Shown here piece after piece: positions 1-8,710 of a DNA stretch of 64,000 nucleotides (positions within the stretch are counted from its first letter, which is position 1; the number at the start of each line of letters is the position of its first letter). The notes below the pieces were generated by a model. That model ran no database searches, was not told the DNA's origin, and was given only the letters and a program-made list of their open reading frames with translations. A program made the translations under genes and the position numbers. The stretch lies in contig NZ_BPQM01000002.1 in NCBI RefSeq assembly GCF_022179245.1, forward strand, positions 1 to 64,000. The letters run 5' to 3'. This DNA comes from Methylobacterium gregans (GTDB lineage: Bacteria; Pseudomonadota; Alphaproteobacteria; Rhizobiales; Beijerinckiaceae).

Positions 1-568
1 ATTGGAACAGTTCCAGACAGGTGCGCAGATGGCGATCACGGCGAATCCAGCTCCTCTCGACGATCCGGATGAGCGCCACCGCGCCTTCGTCCTGCGCATC
101 GTGCAGCCGGGGCTCGCGGGCCTGATCGACGGTTCGGTCTCGACCCTGGCGCCGATCTTCGCCGCCGCCTTCGCGACGCATCAGAACGGCCCGACCTTCC
201 TGGTCGGGCTCGCGGCGTCGCTCGGGGCCGGGATCAGCATGGGGCTGACCGAGGCGCTCTCGGACGACGGCCTGGTCACGGGGCGGGGCGATCCGTGGAT
301 GCGCGGGCTCGTCTGCGGGGCGATGACCACCCTCGGCGGCCTCGGCCACACCCTGCCGTACGCGATCCCGGACGCGCTTCCGGATCCCTGGCCGAACGCC
401 TTCTGGCTCGCCACCGGCCTGGCGATGCTGGTGGTGGCGGTCGAGCTCGTCGCCATCGCGGCGATCCGCACCCGCTACATGGCGACGCCCTTCGGGCGCG
501 CAGCGCTGCAGGTTCTGCTCGGCGGCGCGCTCGTGCTCGCGACCGGCATAGCGATCGGCAGCGCCTGA
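1..568 (+). CDS. VIT1/CCC1-type membrane domain, MbfA-like iron exporter (5' end probably cut by window)
   Basis: The readable protein is almost entirely a VIT/CCC1-family membrane domain. It carries the family hallmarks VQPGLAGLIDGSVSTL, GLAASLGAGISMG and a GGLGHTLP turn, with about five hydrophobic helices ending in GGALVLATGIAIGS. In alphaproteobacteria this domain normally forms the C-terminal half of MbfA, an inner-membrane Fe2+ (and peroxide-stress) exporter whose N-terminal half is a ferritin-like di-iron domain. The open frame runs off the left edge, so the ferritin part is probably outside the window. An internal ATG at 29 would give a stand-alone VIT protein of about 179 residues. 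The family call is firm; the choice between truncated MbfA and stand-alone VIT cannot be made here. Confidence 0.8.
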   Translation, partial: LEQFQTGAQMAITANPAPLDDPDERHRAFVLRIVQPGLAGLIDGSVSTLAPIFAAAFATHQNGPTFLVGLAASLGAGISMGLTEALSDDGLVTGRGDPWMRGLVCGAMTTLGGLGHTLPYAIPDALPDPWPNAFWLATGLAMLVVAVELVAIAAIRTRYMATPFGRAALQVLLGGALVLATGIAIGSA

Positions 569-622
569 CGCAGCCGCCGGGCGGCTTGACGCGCGCCGCC
601 GGAGCCGCGATGCGCGGGAGCG

Positions 623-1552
623 ATGCCGGATCCCACGCCCTTCCGCCTCGCCCATCTCAGCGACCCGCATGTCGGGCCGCTATCGCGCCCGCGCCTGCAC
701 CAGCTGTTCGGCAAGCGGGCGACCGGCTACGCCAACTGGCGGCGCGGGCGCTCGCGCAGCCACGACATGGCGGTGCTCTCCGCCCTGGTGGCGGACCTGC
801 GGGCGCAGGCGCCCGACCACGTCGCCTGCACGGGCGACCTCTGCAATATCGGCCTGCCGAGCGAGTGGGAGACGGCGCGCACCTTCTTGGAGGCCCTGGG
901 CACGCCCGATGCGGTGAGCTTCGTGCCGGGCAACCACGACGCCTACGTGCGCGGCTCGCTGGAAGGCCTGCTCGGCCAGTGCGACCGCTGGACGGCCGAC
1001 GACGGCGGCTGCGGCAGCCGCTTCCCCTACCTGCGGCGACGCGGGCCGCTGGCGCTCGTCGGCCTCTCGACCGCGATCCCGACGATCCCCTTCGTGGCGA
1101 GCGGGCGCCTCGGCGAGGCGCAGATCGCGGCCGCCGAGGCGCTCCTGCGGGCGCTCGCGACGGAGCCCGGCCGGCCCTGCCGGGTGGTGATGATCCACCA
1201 CCCGCCCCATCCGGGCGGCGCCTCGGCGGGGCGCGAGTTGCGGGACGCGCAGGCCTTCACGGCGATGATCGCCCGGGCCGGTGCGGAGCTGATCCTGCAC
1301 GGCCACAACCATGTGGCGAGCCTTGCCGCGGTGCCGGGGCCGGGCGGCGGGCGGGTGCCGGTCGTCGGTGCCGCATCGGCCTCCGCCCGGCCCGGTGCGC
1401 ACGGGCCCTCGCTGCCGCGGCGCGCGGCCTACCTGCTGTTCAGCTTTGAGCAGGCGGGCGACCGCCACGTGATCTCGGCCCGCCAGCGCGGCCTCGATGC
1501 GGAGGGACGCGTCGGGGATCTCGGGGAGCTCGCGCTCGACGGCGCGGTCTGA
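623..1552 (+). CDS. calcineurin-like metallophosphoesterase
   Basis: This 309-residue cytoplasmic protein has all the metallophosphoesterase metal-binding blocks in order: SDPHVG (D14, H16), TGDL, GNHDAY, a HHPPH block, and GHNH near the C-terminus. The family hydrolyses phosphomono- or diesters (cAMP, nucleotides or lipid phosphates) with a two-metal centre; the substrate here is unknown. It has no signal peptide and no membrane helix. It follows the VIT gene by 54 bases on the same strand and may share its transcript. The specific subfamily (CpdA-like or other) is not resolved. Confidence 0.85.
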   Translation: MPDPTPFRLAHLSDPHVGPLSRPRLHQLFGKRATGYANWRRGRSRSHDMAVLSALVADLRAQAPDHVACTGDLCNIGLPSEWETARTFLEALGTPDAVSFVPGNHDAYVRGSLEGLLGQCDRWTADDGGCGSRFPYLRRRGPLALVGLSTAIPTIPFVASGRLGEAQIAAAEALLRALATEPGRPCRVVMIHHPPHPGGASAGRELRDAQAFTAMIARAGAELILHGHNHVASLAAVPGPGGGRVPVVGAASASARPGAHGPSLPRRAAYLLFSFEQAGDRHVISARQRGLDAEGRVGDLGELALDGAV

Positions 1553-1607
1553 GAAGACCTCAAGGACACGCGGACGGATAAACCGGATGGCGTCGAACCA
1601 GGCCGCG

Positions 1608-1631
1608 CCCCTCTCCCGTGCCGGAGAGGGG
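1608..1631. repeat. G-rich hairpin, collapsed copy of the TIR-element inner arms
   Basis: A perfect 9-bp inverted repeat, CCCCTCTCC / GGAGAGGGG, lies 56 bases after the metallophosphoesterase stop. The same words flank the core of the larger elements (for example GGGAGAGGGGAC and CGCTCCCCTCTCCC). It could work as an intrinsic-type hairpin for the upstream gene, but there is no following T-run. Confidence 0.45.
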
Positions 1632-1810
1632 ACCCGCGCCTCCTACGACAGACGGGAAGCCCTGCGAGCGACGTGGGGAGCAACCCGGGCTATCGGCCCG
1701 GCCGCGGCTCAGCTCTGGGTAAGTGGCGCGGCTGGCGGCCACATAACCGCATCGATCTTCAGAGGATGTGAGAGAATGCGGTGCCGCCCTTGCGCGGCGC
1801 CGCGAGCGGG

Positions 1811-1969
1811 TCAAGCGCCCGCTGTGACGAGGCCCTGCTGCTGACGGGCGATGCTCGCCTCGTACCGCTCGGCCTGCAATCGGGTCAGGCCGGAGATCAA
1901 CGCCGTCATGCCGCGGTAAACAGTATAGGTTCCGTCCTGGGTGGGTCGAACGCGAATCATCTCGGACAT
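1811..1969 (-). CDS. small hypothetical protein, 52 residues
   Basis: The frame starts MSEMIRVRPTQDGTYTVYRG and ends AGA before a TGA. It is polar, with a predicted helical second half (LTRLQAERYEASIARQQQ), no signal peptide and no membrane segment. An AGGA Shine-Dalgarno sits about 10 bases before the ATG. I do not recognise the family. It looks like a short beta-strand segment followed by an amphipathic helix, as in small DNA- or protein-binding factors, but that is only an impression. It is alone on its strand, 264 bases beyond the TPP-enzyme stop, and its upstream region is locally AT-richer. The clear ribosome site and coding-like composition support it as a gene. Confidence 0.6.
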   Translation of the reverse strand: MSEMIRVRPTQDGTYTVYRGMTALISGLTRLQAERYEASIARQQQGLVTAGA

Positions 1970-2233
1970 CGGAGCCATCCTGTGTTGGATCTTGCCTCTG
2001 GACGACGCACTTCTTCCAACGCGCCGGGCGCGGAGGAATTATTCTCCTTGTGTCTCCTTGAAACGGTCTGCGAAGTTGGAACGTTAACTCAACGAGAACC
2101 GGACGCAAGTGATTCTCCGGCCGTCCGCGCAAGTATTTCCGCTGCAGTGCAGTAAAGCCGACGCACCCGCCCGACGCGCCCGGAATGCCAGTCTAACCCG
2201 GATCCCATGACGTCCCGGCGACGGGCGCCCGAC

Positions 2234-3790
2234 CTACAGCGCCACCTCGATCAGGAAGGGCCCCCGCCGCGCCAGCGCGTGCGCGAACACGTCGGTGAAG
2301 GCCTCCAGCGTCTCGACGCGGCGGGCCTCGACGCCGTAGCCGCGGGCGAGGCTGACCCAGTCGACCGGCGGGTTGTCGAGCGAGAGCATGCCGAGCGCCT
2401 TCGGACCGGGATTGTGCGCCCCGACATTGGCGAGTTCGCCCCGCAGGATCGCGTAGGCGCGGTTCGACCAGATCAGCGTCACCACGTCGAGGCGCTCGCG
2501 CGCCTGGGTCCAGAGGGCCTGGGCGGTGTAGAGCGCGCTCCCGTCCGCCTGGAGGTTGATCACCTTGCGGTCGCGCGCCGCGACCGCGGCACCCGTCGCC
2601 ATCGGGATGCCGACGCCGATCGCGCCGCCGGAGAGCTGGAGCCAGCTATGCGGCGCGGCGCCGTGGGTCGCGGCGAAGAAGTTGCGGCCCGTGGTCAGCG
2701 ACTCGTCGCAGACGATCGCGCCCTCCGGCATCAGCGCGCCGAGCACGCGGCCGATCGCGTCGTCCTCGAGCCGGCCCGCGCCCGGAAGCTCCGGCCGCGG
2801 CGGCGGGACCACGTCGATATCGTCCGGCGCGCCGACCGCCTCGGCCAGCCGCTCCAGCGCCTCGACCTGGTCCTCCTCGGGCGTGGCCAGCGTCACCGTC
2901 TCGCAATCGGGATGGGTGAGAACGCTCGGCTTGCCCGGATAGGCGAAGAAGCCGACCGGCCGGGTGGCGCCCGCAAGCACGACCCGGCGATAGGGCGCCA
3001 GCACCGCGATCGCCTGGTCGATCGGGTAGGGCAGCCGCTCGACCGGCACCTGGCCCGCGCCGCGGTCGATGCGGGCATTGGCCTGCATGGCGAGGAGCTT
3101 CGCGCCGGTCTTGGCCGCGATCCGGGCCGCGATGCGCTTGCCCGCACCGCGCACCGCCCGGTCGCCGAGATGGAGCAGGGCCGGCTCGCCGCTCGCGAGC
3201 GCGGCAGCGGCGGCCGCCACCGCGTCGTCGCTCACCCGCGCCCGCTCGGGCGACGGCGGGACGGGGGCGATTCCGGAGCCCGGCTGCCATGCGGTATCGG
3301 CGGGCAGGATCAGGGTGGCGATCCGCCCCGGGGCGGTGCGGGCGGCCTGGATCGCCGCCGCGCCGTCGGCCGCGACTTCCGCCGCGCGCGTGCCGGTGCG
3401 GGTCCAGGCCGAGACGGTGGCGGCCAGCGCCTCGATGTCCGAGGTCAGGGGCGCGTCGTATTGCCGGTGATAGGTCGCGTGCTCGCCCACGATGTTGACC
3501 ACCATCGAGCGGGCGCGGCGGGCGTTGTGGAGGTTGGCCCAGCCGTTGGCGAGGCCGGGGCCGAGATGGAGCAGCGTCGAGGCCGGCTTGTCGGCGACGC
3601 GGGCGTAGCCGTCCGCCGCGCCCGTCGCGCCGCCCTCGAACAGGAACAGCACGCATTCCATGCCCGCGACCCGGTCGAGGGCCGCCACGAAATGCATCTC
3701 CGAGGTGCCCGGATTGGTGAAGCAGACCTCGACCCCGCCCGCCACCAGGGTGCGCACGAGGCTCTCGGCCCCGTTCATCGGCTCGGACAC
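2234..3790 (-). CDS. thiamine-diphosphate enzyme, acetolactate-synthase-large-subunit-like
   Basis: This 518-residue protein has the three-domain TPP-decarboxylase fold. The N-terminal PYR domain contains FEGGATGAADGYAR, whose Glu matches the catalytic Glu that activates TPP. A middle Rossmann-like domain follows, then a C-terminal PP domain with the ADGSALYT...WSNRAYAI metal/TPP motif. Databases usually call such proteins acetolactate synthase large subunit, but their sequence is closer to benzoylformate-decarboxylase-like enzymes, and no ilvN regulatory subunit gene is adjacent. I infer a 2-ketoacid lyase or decarboxylase of unknown substrate. The GTG at 3790 is chosen because GAGGAG lies about 9 bases upstream; an ATG at 3778 is the alternative. 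It is divergent from the nitrile-utilisation genes. Confidence 0.8.
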   Translation of the reverse strand: MSEPMNGAESLVRTLVAGGVEVCFTNPGTSEMHFVAALDRVAGMECVLFLFEGGATGAADGYARVADKPASTLLHLGPGLANGWANLHNARRARSMVVNIVGEHATYHRQYDAPLTSDIEALAATVSAWTRTGTRAAEVAADGAAAIQAARTAPGRIATLILPADTAWQPGSGIAPVPPSPERARVSDDAVAAAAAALASGEPALLHLGDRAVRGAGKRIAARIAAKTGAKLLAMQANARIDRGAGQVPVERLPYPIDQAIAVLAPYRRVVLAGATRPVGFFAYPGKPSVLTHPDCETVTLATPEEDQVEALERLAEAVGAPDDIDVVPPPRPELPGAGRLEDDAIGRVLGALMPEGAIVCDESLTTGRNFFAATHGAAPHSWLQLSGGAIGVGIPMATGAAVAARDRKVINLQADGSALYTAQALWTQARERLDVVTLIWSNRAYAILRGELANVGAHNPGPKALGMLSLDNPPVDWVSLARGYGVEARRVETLEAFTDVFAHALARRGPFLIEVAL

Positions 3791-3954
3791 GGCTCGGCTC
3801 TCCTCGCGCCGGCTGATCCGGCTCCACGCGCATGGTGGCGCGCGGCGGCGCGGCCCGGCAAGCCCCTGCCGCATGGCTGGCCCTGCACCGGCCGCGGGAA
3901 GCTTGGCCTGCAACTTGCGGATGCGTGGCGCCCGCAACCCACCGTCGAGTTTCC

Positions 3955-5553
3955 ATGACGCTCAAACGTGCACTGGCCGCCCTCGCTCTGCTCGGCGGCC
4001 TCGGCGCACCGGCCGAGGCCCAGATGACGCTGCGCATCGCCATGACGGCCAGCGACATCCCGACGGCCACCGGCATGCCGAACAACGGCTTCGAGGGGAT
4101 GCGCTTCCTCGGCTACCCGGTCTTCGAATCGCTGGTGCTCTGGGACCTCGACCGGACCGACCGCCCCGCGGGACTGCGGCCCGGCCTCGCCACCCGCTGG
4201 GAGCAGGCGGCGGACGACCCGAAGACCTGGATCTTCCACCTGCGCGAGGGCGTCGCCTTCCACGACGGCGCGCCCTTCGACGCCGACGCGGTGATCTGGA
4301 ACCTCGACCGCTACTTCCGGAACGACAGCCCGCACTTCGAGGCCCCGGCGGCCGGCATCACCCGGGCACGGGTGCCGCTGCTCGCGACCTACCGGAAGAT
4401 CGACGACCGCACGGTGGCGATCACCACCACGCAGGCGGCCTCGTACTTCCCCTACATGGCGGTCTACATCCTGTTCACCTCGCCGCGCTCCTTCGCGGCG
4501 GCCGGGGGCGACTGGAGCAAGGTCGCGGCCCTGCCGGCCGCGGGCACCGGCCCGTTCCGGATCACCCGCGTCGCCCCGCGCGAGGCGGTCGATCTCGCCC
4601 GCAACGACGCCTACTGGGACGCGGACCGGCGCGCCCGGGTCGAGCGCGTGCGCCTGATGCCGATCCCGGAGGCGAATGCGCGGCTGGCCGCGCTCCGCGC
4701 GGGTCAGGTCGACTGGATCGAGGTGCCGGCCTCGGACGGCATCCCGTCGCTGAAGGCGGCGGGTTTCGCGGTCGCCACCGGCTCCTACCCGCATGTCTGG
4801 CCGTGGATGTACAATATCGGCGCCAAGGACAGCCCGCTGAAGGACGTGCGGGTGCGCCAAGCGCTGAACTACTGCATCGACCGCGACGGCATCGTGGCGC
4901 TGCTCAACGGCACGGCCGAGCCGGCGCTCGGCTGGCTCAAGGCGGGCGACCCGAATTTCGGCGCACCCCAGAACCGCTACGGCTTCGACCCGGCCAAGGG
5001 CCGGGCGCTGCTGGCGCAGGCCGGCTTCGACGCGGCCAAGCCGCTGCGCTTCGGCGTGATGGTCTCGACCTCGGGCTCGGGGCAGATGCTGCCGATGCCG
5101 ATGAACGAGTACCTGCAGGAGAACCTGAAACAGGCCTGCGGCGTCGAGGTGTCCTTCACCGTGGTCGAGTGGCAGGTGCTGCTCAATTCCGGCCGGGCGG
5201 GGCCCGACAGCCCGAGCCTGCAGGGCGCGATGGCCCTCAACATCTCGTCGCCCTCCTCGGATGCCGGGGTGATGGCCCGCTACTTCGCCTCCGACCGCTT
5301 CCCGCCGAACGGCTTCAACTTCCCGAACTGGCGGGACGGGGCCTTCGACGCCGCGATGACGCAGCTCGCCGGATCGACCGATCCGCAGGCGGTCGCCGCC
5401 GCGACCCGCGCGGCCCACGAGCGCCTCGTGGACGACCCGCCCTGGCTCTACGTGGTGCACGACCTCAACGCCCGGGCGATGTCGCCCCGGGTCACCGGCT
5501 TCGTCTCCCCCCAATCCTGGTTCCTCGACCTGACGCGGGTGGGAATGAAGTAG
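3955..5553 (+). CDS. ABC transporter substrate-binding protein, family 5 (peptide/nickel type)
   Basis: A 532-residue exported protein. It has a Sec signal peptide (ALAALALLGGLGAPAEA, cleaved before QMTLRIA) and then the SBP_bac_5 fold: FESLVLWDLD, LATRWEQAADDPKTWIFHLREG, and VRVRQALNYCIDRDGIV. It binds oligopeptides, nickel complexes or amide-like solutes in the periplasm for an ABC importer. No permease or ATPase gene is nearby, so it must use a transporter encoded elsewhere. It lies 75 bases before the amidase gene and in line with nitrile hydratase, which suggests it captures a nitrile, amide or related nitrogen source (inference). Longer in-frame starts upstream lack a signal peptide and were not used. 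Confidence 0.85.
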   Translation: MTLKRALAALALLGGLGAPAEAQMTLRIAMTASDIPTATGMPNNGFEGMRFLGYPVFESLVLWDLDRTDRPAGLRPGLATRWEQAADDPKTWIFHLREGVAFHDGAPFDADAVIWNLDRYFRNDSPHFEAPAAGITRARVPLLATYRKIDDRTVAITTTQAASYFPYMAVYILFTSPRSFAAAGGDWSKVAALPAAGTGPFRITRVAPREAVDLARNDAYWDADRRARVERVRLMPIPEANARLAALRAGQVDWIEVPASDGIPSLKAAGFAVATGSYPHVWPWMYNIGAKDSPLKDVRVRQALNYCIDRDGIVALLNGTAEPALGWLKAGDPNFGAPQNRYGFDPAKGRALLAQAGFDAAKPLRFGVMVSTSGSGQMLPMPMNEYLQENLKQACGVEVSFTVVEWQVLLNSGRAGPDSPSLQGAMALNISSPSSDAGVMARYFASDRFPPNGFNFPNWRDGAFDAAMTQLAGSTDPQAVAAATRAAHERLVDDPPWLYVVHDLNARAMSPRVTGFVSPQSWFLDLTRVGMK

Positions 5554-5568
5554 CGCGTCGAGAGACTG

Positions 5569-5590
5569 CCCTCCCCGCGGAAGGGGAGGG
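5569..5590. repeat. short G/C-rich hairpin (CCCTCCCC / GGGGAGGG)
   Basis: A perfect 8-bp stem with a GCGGAA loop sits between the binding-protein and amidase genes. The stem is the core of the terminal inverted repeat of the larger elements at 34, 50.7 and 54 kb, so it may be a solo remnant. It could attenuate transcription into the amidase-nitrile hydratase genes. Confidence 0.5.
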
Positions 5591-5628
5591 AGCGCGCTCG
5601 GCGCGCTTCAACGCAACAAGGCAACCCG

Positions 5629-7034
5629 ATGACCGATACCCCGACCGATCTCTCCCTCCTGTCCGCCAAGGCCCTGGCGGAGGGCATCGCCGCCAAGCGG
5701 TTCTCCCCCGTCGACGCGGTCGAGGCGCTGCTCGCGCGCATCGAGGCGCAGGATCCCAAGTTCCGGGCCTTCACGGCGGTCTACGCCGCCGACGCCCGGC
5801 TCGCCGCCGAGGGCGCCGACCGGGCGATCCGCTCCGGACACACGGTCGGCCCGCTGCACGGGGTGCCCGTCGCGCTGAAGGACCTCGTGGACCTCGACGG
5901 GCGCATCACGATGGGGGGATCGGCCGCCCACCGGGCGCGGGTCGCCGCCGGCACCGCCACCGTCGCCCGGCGGCTGATCGCACAGGGCATGATCGTGCTG
6001 GGCAAGACCCACACGGTCGAGTTCGCCTATGGCGGCTGGGGCACCAACCAGCATCTCGGCACGCCCTGGAACCCGTGGGACCTGCAGACGCCCCGCACGC
6101 CCGGCGGCTCCAGCAGCGGCACGGGCGTGGCGGTCGCCGCCCGCATGGCGCCCTGGGGGCTCGGCACCGACACGGGCGGCTCGGTGCGGCTGCCGGCCTC
6201 CTTCTGCGGGCTCAGCGGCCTCAAGGTGACGGTCGGGCGCATCTCAACCCACGGCATCGTGCCGCTCTCGACCACCCTCGACACGCCCGGGCCGATGGCC
6301 CGCACCGTCGAGGACGCGGCGCTGCTCTACCGGGCGATGTCCGGCCCCGATCCGCTCGACCCGACCACGCGGGGCATCGAACCCCACGACCCGCTCCCCA
6401 CCCTCTACCGCGGCGTGCGGGGCCTGCGGCTCGCCCGCATGCCCGAATCCGAGCGCGACGGCGTGGATGCCGCCGTCCTCGCCGCCTACGACCGGGCGCT
6501 CGACACCCTCGCGGATCTCGCCGCCGGATCGTCACGATCAGCCTGCCCTTCCGCTTCGCCGACTTGTTCGCCCTGAGCGCGATCACCAACGCCGAGGCCT
6601 ACTTCACCAACGGGGCGCTGGCCGAGGACCCGGCGAGCCCGCTCGGCGACGCGGTGCGGGCGCGCATCCTCGCCGGGGCGAAGCTCTCGGCGCAGGACTA
6701 TCTCGCGACGATCCGGCGGCGCGAGGCGATGAAGCGGGCCCTCGGCGCGGCCCTGGAGGGCTTCGACGCCCTGCTCACCCCCACCACCGAGACGCCCGCC
6801 ATCCCGCTCGACAGCGTGGACGAGGACCACCTGCCCTCGCGCTTCTGCCGCTTCGGCAACCTGCTCGACCTCTGCGGGCTCGCCCTGCCGAGCGGCTACA
6901 CGCAGGCCGGCCTGCCGCTCTCGCTGCAGATCGTCTGCCGCGGCTACGACGAGGCCACGGCGCTGCGCATCGGCCAGGCCTACCAGGGGGCTACGGACTG
7001 GCACCTGCGCCTGCCGCCGGGTATCTCTGGCTGA
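5629..7034 (+). pseudogene. amidase-signature hydrolase, interrupted by a one-base frameshift
   Basis: The amidase-signature fold is complete but split over two frames. The first frame (5629-6576) carries the catalytic Lys in VALKDLVDL, the cis-Ser GGSSSG and the nucleophile block TDTGGSVRLP. The rest continues in the -1 frame from about 6525 (RIVTISLPFRFADLF ... TPTTETPAIPLD) to a stop at 7034. A single base appears to be missing around 6520-6526, where family members read roughly L-G-A-R-I-V. Rejoined length is about 468 residues, normal for the family. The role would be hydrolysis of the amide made by the adjacent nitrile hydratase to acid plus ammonia. The rest of the reading frame is undamaged, so this is either a very recent mutation or an assembly error. 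Confidence 0.8.
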
Positions 7035-7052
7035 GGTGAGACAGGGGCGGCC

Positions 7053-7706
7053 ATGGCGCACGACCACCACGATCATGAGCACCCGCACGATCACACGCAT
7101 GATCACCCGCACGGCAGCGACCTGACGCCGGTCGAGGCGCGGGTGCGGGCGCTCGAATCGCTCCTGGTCGAGAAAGGCTACGTGGAGCCGGCCGCCCTCG
7201 ACGCGCTCGTCGAGATGTACGAGACGCAGGTCGGCCCGCATAACGGCGCCCGGGTGGTCGCCCGAGCCTGGACCGACCCGGCCTTCCGGGCGCGGCTCCT
7301 CGCCGACGCCACGCCGGCCATCGCCGAGCTCGACATCGGCGGGCGCGGCGGCGAGCACATGGTGGTGGTGGCCAACGCGCCGGGCGAGCACAACCTCGTC
7401 GTCTGCACCCTCTGCTCCTGCTATCCCTGGCCGGTGCTCGGCCTGCCGCCGGTCTGGTACAAGGCGCCGCCCTACCGGGCACGCGCCGTGATCGACCCGC
7501 GCGGGGTGCTGGCCGAATTCGGCCTGCACCTGCCCGAGAGCACCCGCATCACGGTCTGGGATTCGACCGCCGAGACCCGCTACATGGTCCTGCCCGAGCG
7601 CCCGGCCGGCACCGAGGGCTGGGACGAGACGCGGCTCGCCGCGCTGGTCACCCGCGACGCGATGATCGGCACCGGCCTGGCGAAGGCTCCGGAGCAGGCC
7701 GCATGA
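7053..7706 (+). CDS. nthA: nitrile hydratase subunit alpha, cobalt type
   Basis: The metal-claw motif CTLCSC at residues 118-123 identifies the alpha subunit. Thr at the second position is typical of cobalt (non-corrinoid) enzymes; iron enzymes have Ser. The two following Cys are normally oxidised to sulfinic and sulfenic acids. The enzyme hydrates nitriles to amides in the cytoplasm as an alpha-beta heterodimer. The first 20 residues contain ten His ([17 protein letters not shown]), an unusual tail that may help load cobalt. It starts 18 bases after the amidase and overlaps the beta gene by four bases (ATGA). Total length of 217 residues is normal. Thiocyanate hydrolase gamma has a related claw, but the downstream gene order fits nitrile hydratase. 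Confidence 0.93.
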   Translation: MAHDHHDHEHPHDHTHDHPHGSDLTPVEARVRALESLLVEKGYVEPAALDALVEMYETQVGPHNGARVVARAWTDPAFRARLLADATPAIAELDIGGRGGEHMVVVANAPGEHNLVVCTLCSCYPWPVLGLPPVWYKAPPYRARAVIDPRGVLAEFGLHLPESTRITVWDSTAETRYMVLPERPAGTEGWDETRLAALVTRDAMIGTGLAKAPEQAA

Positions 7707-8368
7707 ACGGCGCCCAGGATCTCGGCGGCATGCACGGGCTCGGCCCCGTGCGGCCGGAGCCCGACGAGCCGGTCTTTCATGCCGATTGGGAGCGCCGCGT
7801 CTTCGCGCTGGCGCTCGCCATGGGCTTCACCGGCACGTGGAATCTCGACGGCTCGCGCGCCGCCCGCGAATCGCTGCCGCCGGCCGAGTACCTCGCGTCG
7901 AGCTACTACGCGATCTGGCTGCGGGCGCTGGAGCGCCAAGTCGCCGCCCACGGCCTCGCCAGTCCGGAGGAGATGGCGCGCGGCGTCTCCGAGGCGCCGG
8001 CCCGACCGGTGGCGCGGGTGCTGACGGCCGAGGTTCTGGGCCCGCGTTTCCGCGCCGGCTTCCCGAGCGACCGGCCGGCGCAGGCACCCGCGCGCTTCGC
8101 CGTGGGTGACGCGGTGCGCGCCCGCAACCTCCATCCGGCCGGCCATACGCGCCTGCCGCGCTACGTCCGGGGCCGTCCCGGCCGCGTCGAGCGGGTGCAC
8201 GGCGCCTTCGTGCTGCCGGACAGCAACGCGACCGGCGCGGGCGAGAACCCGGCCTGGCTCTACACCGTGGCCTTCGCCGCCGCCGAGCTGTGGGGGCCGG
8301 ACGCCGATCCGAACCAGCGGGTGATGGTCGAGATGTTCGAGCCCTATCTCGACCCGGTCGCCGCGTGA
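7703..8368 (+). CDS. nthB: nitrile hydratase subunit beta
   Basis: This 221-residue protein begins [16 protein letters not shown], the hallmark beta-subunit N-terminus. It contains the family blocks [11 protein letters not shown] and ASSYYAIWL, and a C-terminal SH3-like barrel ([23 protein letters not shown] ... [11 protein letters not shown], interrupted here). The beta subunit packs on alpha, and its conserved Arg residues hydrogen-bond the oxidised cysteines. The gene overlaps alpha by 4 bases and its stop overlaps the GTG start of the activator gene, so the three are translationally coupled. Confidence 0.92.
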   Translation: MNGAQDLGGMHGLGPVRPEPDEPVFHADWERRVFALALAMGFTGTWNLDGSRAARESLPPAEYLASSYYAIWLRALERQVAAHGLASPEEMARGVSEAPARPVARVLTAEVLGPRFRAGFPSDRPAQAPARFAVGDAVRARNLHPAGHTRLPRYVRGRPGRVERVHGAFVLPDSNATGAGENPAWLYTVAFAAAELWGPDADPNQRVMVEMFEPYLDPVAA

Positions 8369-8685
8369 GCGCGCCGGAGCCCGGCCCCTTCGCGGCCCCC
8401 TGGGAGGCGCAGGTCTTCGCCCTGGTGGTGAGCTTGCGCGACGCGGGCGTATTCACGTGGGCCGAGTGGGCCGCGGCGCTCGGCCGGGCGATCCGCCCCG
8501 GGGACGACCCGGAGGCGGCGGCCGATTACGGCCGCTGGCTCGCCGCGCTGGAGGCGTTGCTGACGGAACGCGGCATCGCGGCCCCGGAGGGCGTGGACGC
8601 CCGCCGCGACGCGTGGCTGCGCGCGGCTGCGGCGACGCCGCACGGCCAGCCGATCCGCCTGGAAAACGACCCGCTGCGGTCCTGA
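8365..8685 (+). CDS. nitrile hydratase accessory protein (activator)
   Basis: This 106-residue protein resembles the N-terminal domain of the beta subunit (APWEAQVFALVVSLRDAGVFTWAEWAAAL ... YGRWLAALEALL, interrupted), the typical make-up of the small activators that deliver cobalt to alpha and help oxidise its cysteines. It ends RLENDPLRS. The GTG start at 8365 overlaps the beta stop (GTGA). It lacks the His-rich stretches of some metallochaperones; here those are on the alpha subunit instead. Its place as third gene is the usual one for Co-type nitrile hydratase operons. Confidence 0.85.
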   Translation: MSAPEPGPFAAPWEAQVFALVVSLRDAGVFTWAEWAAALGRAIRPGDDPEAAADYGRWLAALEALLTERGIAAPEGVDARRDAWLRAAAATPHGQPIRLENDPLRS

Positions 8686-8710
8686 CGGTACGAACCGGAA
8701 GTCCTGGTTT

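Larger units (their letters stand above)
1553..2233. other. 680-bp gap holding one small ORF and one hairpin
   Basis: Between the convergent metallophosphoesterase and TPP-enzyme genes I find one credible coding unit, a 52-codon minus-strand ORF listed separately. There is also a perfect 9-bp stem with a 6-base loop at 1608-1631 (CCCCTCTCC / GGAGAGGGG). This hairpin resembles a collapsed version of the inner arms of the inverted-repeat elements found at 34, 50.7 and 54 kb. The remainder, including about 2000-2150 just upstream of the small ORF, is less GC-rich than its surroundings and probably holds that gene's promoter. No RNA gene was recognised. Confidence 0.5.

Noticed and set aside
6515..6530. 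Programmed ribosomal frameshift in the amidase gene
   Set aside because: No slippery heptamer or downstream stimulator was seen, and the family does not use frameshifting; a one-base deletion or sequencing error is simpler.
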